Shown: one piece after another, positions 6,149 through 9,267 of the stretch
Layout: each line of letters begins with the position of its first letter
Position numbering within the stretch: the first letter of the stretch is position 1
Source: Bifidobacteriaceae bacterium
GTDB taxonomy: Bacteria > Actinomycetota > Actinomycetes > Actinomycetales > WQXJ01
Length of the DNA: 9,267 nt
Assembly: GCA_031266115.1 (NCBI GenBank)
Contig: JAISBQ010000337.1
Span: forward strand, 1 to 9,267
Direction: 5' to 3'
Position numbers and translations under genes: made by a program
Notes under the pieces: generated by a model
The model's input: the letters and a program-made list of their open reading frames with translations, nothing else
The model's database searches: none
Told to the model about the DNA's origin: nothing

Positions 6149-7125
6149 ACGCGACCTCCCCACCGCGCGTGGTGGCGCTGGGTGGAGGTCACGGCCTGGC
6201 GGCAACCCTGATCGCCTTGCGCGAGATCACCCCCGATATCACGGCGATCGTCACGGTTGCCGACGATGGCGGCTCGTCCGGCCGCCTTCGCCAAGAGTTC
6301 GGCGTCCTGCCACCGGGCGACCTCCGGATGGCGCTGGCGGCCCTGGCGGGAGAGGGGGACCGGGACGCGACGTGGCGCGGAGTGCTGCAACACCGGTTCG
6401 CCTCCGGTGGCGACCTGCACGGCCACGCCGTGGGAAATCTGCTCATCGTGGCTCTGTGGCAGGTCATGGGAGATGCCACCGAGGCCTTGGATTGGGTGGC
6501 GAGGCTGCTGGGCGTGCAGGGACGGGTTCTACCCATGTCGAAGGTTCCCCTGGAGGTCGAGGCGGACATCACACGAGTGCTCGACGGACAGGAATGGCAC
6601 ACCACCGTCCATGGCCAACGACGGGTCGCCGTGGCGGGCGGACGGGTGGACGCGATCCGGCTCATCCCGTCCGAACCGCCGGCGTGCCCCGAGGCCGTTG
6701 CTGCACTTGGCGAGGCTGATTGGATCGTGTTTGGACCCGGATCGTGGTACACCTCGGTCATCCCTCACCTGCTCGTGCCGGGGCTCGCGCACGCTGTGGC
6801 GCAGTCCCCGGCCCGGCGTGCCGTGACCTTGAATTTGGCACCTCAACACGGCGAGACGCAGGGGTATACTGCCGCCGATCACTTGGCGGCGTTGCATTCC
6901 TATGCACCCGGGATCGATTTCGATGTCGTGATCGTCGACCCCTCGGCAGTGGAAGATCTCGCGGCACTGAGCGTGCTCGCCGCCACACGTGGCGGGCAGG
7001 TGCTGGTCAGGAGAGTGCGGGCGGCCGATGGGTCACCGTCCCACGATCCGCGGGCTCTGGCCGGCGCATACCGTGACGGCTTCGCCGACGGCGACCGGAA
7101 CCGACTACTCGAGGAAAGGGGCTGA
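6145..7125 (+). CDS. yvcK: YvcK/CofD-like UDP-sugar-binding regulator (gluconeogenesis factor family)
   Basis: The 326-aa product starts at a GTG sharing four bases (GTGA) with the rapZ stop; GGGG at 6136-6139 is a likely ribosome site. Family motifs are VVALGGGHGL (9-18), TVADDGGSSGRLR (37-49), LPPGDLR (55-61), HGHAVGNLLI (92-101) and FGPGSWYTSVIPHLL (196-210), all parts of the CofD-like Rossmann fold. The homologues YvcK (Bacillus) and CuvA (Mycobacterium) bind UDP-GlcNAc, are needed for growth on gluconeogenic carbon sources and help place peptidoglycan synthesis. The same cytoplasmic role is expected here. It is not the F420 enzyme CofD: it has the GGGHGL and DDGGSSG forms of the YvcK branch and lies in the rapZ-yvcK-whiA cluster. 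Length is typical. No defects are seen. Confidence 0.95.
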   Translation: MNATSPPRVVALGGGHGLAATLIALREITPDITAIVTVADDGGSSGRLRQEFGVLPPGDLRMALAALAGEGDRDATWRGVLQHRFASGGDLHGHAVGNLLIVALWQVMGDATEALDWVARLLGVQGRVLPMSKVPLEVEADITRVLDGQEWHTTVHGQRRVAVAGGRVDAIRLIPSEPPACPEAVAALGEADWIVFGPGSWYTSVIPHLLVPGLAHAVAQSPARRAVTLNLAPQHGETQGYTAADHLAALHSYAPGIDFDVVIVDPSAVEDLAALSVLAATRGGQVLVRRVRAADGSPSHDPRALAGAYRDGFADGDRNRLLEERG

Positions 7126-7153
7126 CCCTCGATGGTTCACGCGCCCGCATGCC

Positions 7154-7160
7154 AGGGCGG
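7154..7160 (+). promoter_or_regulatory. Ribosome binding site that fixes the whiA start
   Basis: AGGGCGG ends three bases before the ATG at 7164, with its AGGG core six bases away. The in-frame ATG at 7149 has no purine-rich site at a suitable distance, so the downstream start is favoured. It also gives the usual WhiA beginning MALTATAKEEL. Confidence 0.6.
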
Positions 7161-7163
7161 ACC

Positions 7164-8144
7164 ATGGCACTGACCGCAACCGCCAAGGAAGAGCTGGCGA
7201 GGGTCCCGGTGGCCAAGGCGTGCTGCCGCCGGGCCGAAACGGCCGCATTGCTGCGCTTCGCCGGGGGGTTGCACATCATCTCCGGTCGGATCGTGGTCGA
7301 GGCGGAGTTGGATACCGCGATGGCCGCACGGCGCCTGCGCGAAGCGGTGGGGGAGCTGTACGGCAACCGCTCGGAGATCATCGTCGTCTCCGGTGGTGCC
7401 TTGCGGCGCGCCAACCGCTACCACGTCCGGTTCGCAGTCGAAGGGGAATCCCTCGCCCGCCAATCCGGGCTCTTGGACACCCGCGGCAGGCCGGTGCGCG
7501 GGTTGCCCACCCAGATCGTTTCCGCCGGGAGTTGCGACGCGATCGCCGCATGGCGTGGGGCGTTCTTGGCACGGGGATCGCTGACCGAGCCGGGCCGTGC
7601 CTGTTCGCTCGAGGTGACCAGCCCCGGGCCGGAGGCTGCGCTCGCGCTCCAGGGGGCGGCCCGCCGGGTGGGTGTAGCGGCCAAGTCCCGTGAGGTGCGG
7701 GGCGCGGACAGGGTGATGATCCGCGACGCCGAGGCCATCCACCGGATTCTCACGCTCATGGGTGCTCACGCGTCGGTACTGGCCTGGGAGGAGCGCCGGG
7801 TCCGCCGCGAGGTGCGAGGCACGGCCAACCGGCTCGCCAACTTCGACGATGCGAACCTGCGCCGGTCCGCGCGCGCCGCGGTGGCGGCCGCCGCCCGTGT
7901 GGAACGAGCGTTCGCCATCCTCGGACCTGACGTCCCGGACCATCTGCGCGAGGCGGCTGATCTGCGCATCGCCAACAAACAGGCATCTCTCGAAGAGCTC
8001 GGTCGCCTCGCCGATCCGCCGCTCACCAAGGACGCTGTGGCCGGCCGTATCAGGCGTCTGCTCGCGATGGCGGACCGCCGCGCGGCCGAACTCGGCATCG
8101 AAGGAACCGACGCGAACCTCCCCCCCGACATCTACGACATCTGA
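7164..8144 (+). CDS. whiA: WhiA sporulation/cell-division transcription regulator
   Basis: The 326-aa product begins MALTATAKEEL and continues with the conserved KACCRRAETAALLRFAGGLH (18-37) and IVVEAELDTAMAARRL (43-58) of actinobacterial WhiA. Residues ~20-215 form the degenerate LAGLIDADG homing-endonuclease-like fold; GSCDAIAAWRGAFLARGSL (122-140) and the HRILTLMGAHA stretch (193-203) are its landmarks. Residues ~225-305 are the C-terminal DNA-binding domain, with ANFDDANLRRS (226-236), LREAADLRIANKQASLEELG (261-280) and PPLTKDAVAGRIRRLL (285-300), the helix-turn-helix. In Streptomyces WhiA works with WhiB to switch on division and sporulation genes; in non-sporulating Gram-positives it affects division and chromosome segregation. 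It lies 38 bases after yvcK, probably on the same transcript. An ATG at 7149 would add five residues (MPGRT) but lacks a ribosome site. Confidence 0.97.
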   Translation: MALTATAKEELARVPVAKACCRRAETAALLRFAGGLHIISGRIVVEAELDTAMAARRLREAVGELYGNRSEIIVVSGGALRRANRYHVRFAVEGESLARQSGLLDTRGRPVRGLPTQIVSAGSCDAIAAWRGAFLARGSLTEPGRACSLEVTSPGPEAALALQGAARRVGVAAKSREVRGADRVMIRDAEAIHRILTLMGAHASVLAWEERRVRREVRGTANRLANFDDANLRRSARAAVAAAARVERAFAILGPDVPDHLREAADLRIANKQASLEELGRLADPPLTKDAVAGRIRRLLAMADRRAAELGIEGTDANLPPDIYDI

Positions 8145-8170
8145 GGTCCCCACCACCCCGCGCGCGGGAA

Positions 8171-8179
8171 TGCTAGGCT
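8171..8179 (+). promoter_or_regulatory. Probable extended -10 promoter element of gap
   Basis: TGCTAGGCT combines a TGN extension with TAGGCT, a good actinobacterial -10. No -35 consensus is seen 16-18 bases upstream; the TGN extension could compensate. Transcription would start near 8186, leaving a leader of about 118 bases before gap. The element overlaps a perfect tandem repeat of TGCTAGGC (8171-8186). Confidence 0.5.
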
Positions 8180-8186
8180 GCTAGGC
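8171..8186. repeat. Tandem 8-base repeat TGCTAGGC x2
   Basis: Two perfect back-to-back copies of TGCTAGGC lie at 8171-8178 and 8179-8186. The first copy forms the candidate -10 of gap. The 8-base step puts the copies close to one helical turn apart, so the repeat could place a protein over the promoter or create alternative start points. It could also be chance. Confidence 0.6.
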
Positions 8187-8191
8187 GGTCC

Positions 8192-8220
8192 CCTCACCGG
8201 CGATATTGCCCCCAGTGAGG
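8192..8220 (+). promoter_or_regulatory. Stem-loop in the whiA-gap intergenic region
   Basis: CCTCAC (8192-8197) pairs with GTGAGG (8215-8220), and GGC (8199-8201) with GCC (8208-8210) closes an inner stem around a six-base GATATT loop. It would be the first structure in the gap leader if transcription starts near 8186; otherwise it may be the end of the whiA transcript. No U-run follows, so a terminator role is not clear. Confidence 0.35.
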
Positions 8221-8240
8221 TTGTTGACCAGGGGAAAGAC

Positions 8241-8262
8241 AATCCGGATTTCTCAGGATTTC
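8241..8262. promoter_or_regulatory. Candidate operator: palindrome AATCCGGATT plus an extra GGATTTC half-site
   Basis: AATCCGGATT (8241-8250) is a perfect 10-base palindrome. GGATTTC occurs at 8246-8252 and again at 8256-8262, exactly ten bases later, so three half-sites of the same form sit on one face of the helix. The AT-rich block stands out from its GC-rich surroundings and lies 42 bases upstream of gap. A repressor or activator site is a reasonable guess; I cannot name the protein. Confidence 0.35.
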
Positions 8263-8268
8263 GACGAT

Positions 8269-8288
8269 GCGCGCCTCACGTGGCGCGC
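8269..8288 (+). promoter_or_regulatory. Hairpin just before the gap ribosome binding site
   Basis: GCGCGCC (8269-8275) and GGCGCGC (8282-8288) are perfect 7-base arms around a TCACGT loop. The stem ends two bases before AAGGGAG at 8291. It could shield the 5' side of the transcript, hold the ribosome site open, or respond to a factor. The perfect stem is seen directly; the role is inferred. Confidence 0.45.
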
Positions 8289-8290
8289 GC

Positions 8291-8297
8291 AAGGGAG
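8291..8297 (+). promoter_or_regulatory. Ribosome binding site of gap
   Basis: AAGGGAG lies six bases before the GTG at 8304. It is the best Shine-Dalgarno match in the window and fits a highly expressed glycolytic gene. It fixes the GTG as the start, giving MTIRVGINGFGRIGR. Confidence 0.8.
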
Positions 8298-8303
8298 AAC
8301 ACA

Positions 8304-9267
8304 GTGACCATTCGTGTCGGTATCAATGGCTTCGGTCGTATCGGCCGCAACTTCTTCCGGGCGATCCTCGCCTCCGGCGCTGACATCACCATCGTTGGTG
8401 TCAACGACCTGACGGACAACAAGACGCTCGCCCACCTGCTCAAGTACGACTCCGTCCTGCACCCCCTGACCGTTCCCGTCTCCTACGACGAGGACACCAT
8501 CTCGGCGGGAACGCAGACGTTCCGCGCTCTGGCCGAGCGCGACCCAGCCAACCTGCCGTGGGCCCAGCTCGGGGCGGATATCGTCATCGAATCGACGGGG
8601 TTCTTCACCGACGCCCTCAAGGCCAAGGCCCACATCGACGCCGGCGCCAAGAAGGTCATCATCTCTGCGCCCGCCAAGAACGAGGACGGCACCTTCGTCA
8701 TGGGTGTCAACCACGAGTCCTATGATCCGGCGATCCACACGATCATCTCCAACGCTTCGTGCACCACGAATTGCCTGGCCCCCTTGGCCAAGGCTCTCAA
8801 CGATGGCATCGGGCTTGTCCGGGGCCTCATGACCACCATCCACGCCTACACCGGCGATCAGAACCTCCAGGACGGCCCGCACCGCGACCTGCGGCGCGCG
8901 CGCGCCGCCGCCGTCAACATCGTGCCCACCTCGACCGGTGCCGCCAAGGCTGTGGCCCTGGTTCTGCCCGAGTTGAAGGGCCTGCTCGACGGCTACGCCC
9001 TGCGCGTCCCCGTGATCACCGGGTCGGCAACAGACCTCACGTTCACCGCGGCGAAGCCAGTCAGCGTCGAATCCGTCAACGCGGTGGTCGAGGCCGCCGC
9101 GAAGTCCGGTCCGCTCGCCGGCTACCTCACCTACACCACCGATCCGATCGTGTCCACGGACATCATCGGGAACCCGGCATCGTCCATCTTCGATTCCGGC
9201 CTGACCAAGGTGATCGACGACCAGGTCAAGGTGGTCTCGTGGTACGACAACGAGTGGGGCTACTCGA
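8304..9267 (+). CDS. gap: Glyceraldehyde-3-phosphate dehydrogenase, type I, 3' end missing
   Basis: The product oxidises and phosphorylates glyceraldehyde-3-phosphate to 1,3-bisphosphoglycerate with NAD in glycolysis. The 321 visible residues include the Rossmann start RVGINGFGRIGRNFFRA (4-20), VGVNDLTD (31-38), whose Asp35 fits NAD preference, ESTGFF (96-101), the active site SNASCTTNCLAPLAK (149-163) with catalytic Cys153, His180 in TTIHAYTGDQ, the DLRRARAAAVNIVPTSTGAA stretch (195-214) and the closing SWYDNEWGYS. The frame is still open at the right edge; family length (~333-336 aa) suggests about 12-15 codons are missing. Start is the GTG at 8304 with a strong AAGGGAG site. A leader with several structures separates it from whiA, so it is probably transcribed from its own promoter and followed by pgk and tpiA as in other actinobacteria (not visible). 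No defects are seen. Confidence 0.98.
   Translation, partial: MTIRVGINGFGRIGRNFFRAILASGADITIVGVNDLTDNKTLAHLLKYDSVLHPLTVPVSYDEDTISAGTQTFRALAERDPANLPWAQLGADIVIESTGFFTDALKAKAHIDAGAKKVIISAPAKNEDGTFVMGVNHESYDPAIHTIISNASCTTNCLAPLAKALNDGIGLVRGLMTTIHAYTGDQNLQDGPHRDLRRARAAAVNIVPTSTGAAKAVALVLPELKGLLDGYALRVPVITGSATDLTFTAAKPVSVESVNAVVEAAAKSGPLAGYLTYTTDPIVSTDIIGNPASSIFDSGLTKVIDDQVKVVSWYDNEWGYS

Noticed and set aside
8157..8168. CCCGCGCGCGGG palindrome after whiA as a terminator
   Set aside because: As a hairpin it leaves only about four base pairs around a loop and has no U-tract, so a terminator call is not supported.
8253..8882. Minus-strand open frame of 209 codons opposite gap
   Set aside because: It is the antisense shadow of a highly conserved GAPDH sequence; its translation shows no known domain.
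1..9267. Mobile elements, CRISPR array, tRNA or rRNA genes
   Set aside because: No transposase motif, terminal inverted repeats, regularly spaced repeats or recognisable RNA-gene sequence was seen; composition is even along the window.

Overview
The window looks like a core chromosomal segment of a high-GC actinobacterium. The base composition is GC-rich, GTG starts are frequent, and the gene order uvrC-rapZ-yvcK-whiA-gap is the actinobacterial (Streptomyces/Mycobacterium-type) arrangement; WhiA of this form and an Arg-containing RapZ P-loop fit the same assignment. I cannot name a genus. I see no insertion sequence, prophage, CRISPR array, tRNA or rRNA.

Layout. At the left edge is the 3' part of a plus-strand SPFH/band-7 membrane-scaffold gene (stop at 920). 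It runs tail-to-tail, with one base between stops, into a minus-strand gene (2973 down to 922). That gene encodes a large envelope protein with a disordered N-terminal region, an internal membrane segment, an FN3-like domain, a degenerate bulb-lectin-like domain and a C-terminal CHAP domain (amidase/endopeptidase type). This gene diverges from uvrC (3118-5100), the nuclease subunit of nucleotide excision repair. A GC-rich hairpin follows uvrC. Next come rapZ (5174-6148), yvcK (6145-7125, overlapping rapZ by four bases) and whiA (7164-8144), which read as a compact operon. After a 159-base leader/promoter region rich in small repeats comes gap (8304 to the right edge, last few codons missing), presumably the head of gap-pgk-tpi.

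How the genes fit together. RapZ, YvcK and WhiA are linked in Gram-positives to amino-sugar and UDP-GlcNAc signalling, cell-envelope growth and cell division. Gap is central glycolysis. UvrC sits next to them by conserved synteny rather than by shared function. The SPFH and CHAP genes are envelope proteins and are the more variable part of the window.

Most of the window is conserved housekeeping DNA, and I do not see a clear new multi-gene system. The parts most worth a second look are the lectin-CHAP protein with its paired TRRALR motifs, the gap leader (tandem 8-mer, palindrome, direct repeats and two hairpins), and a possible 13-codon reading frame overlapping the whiA start.
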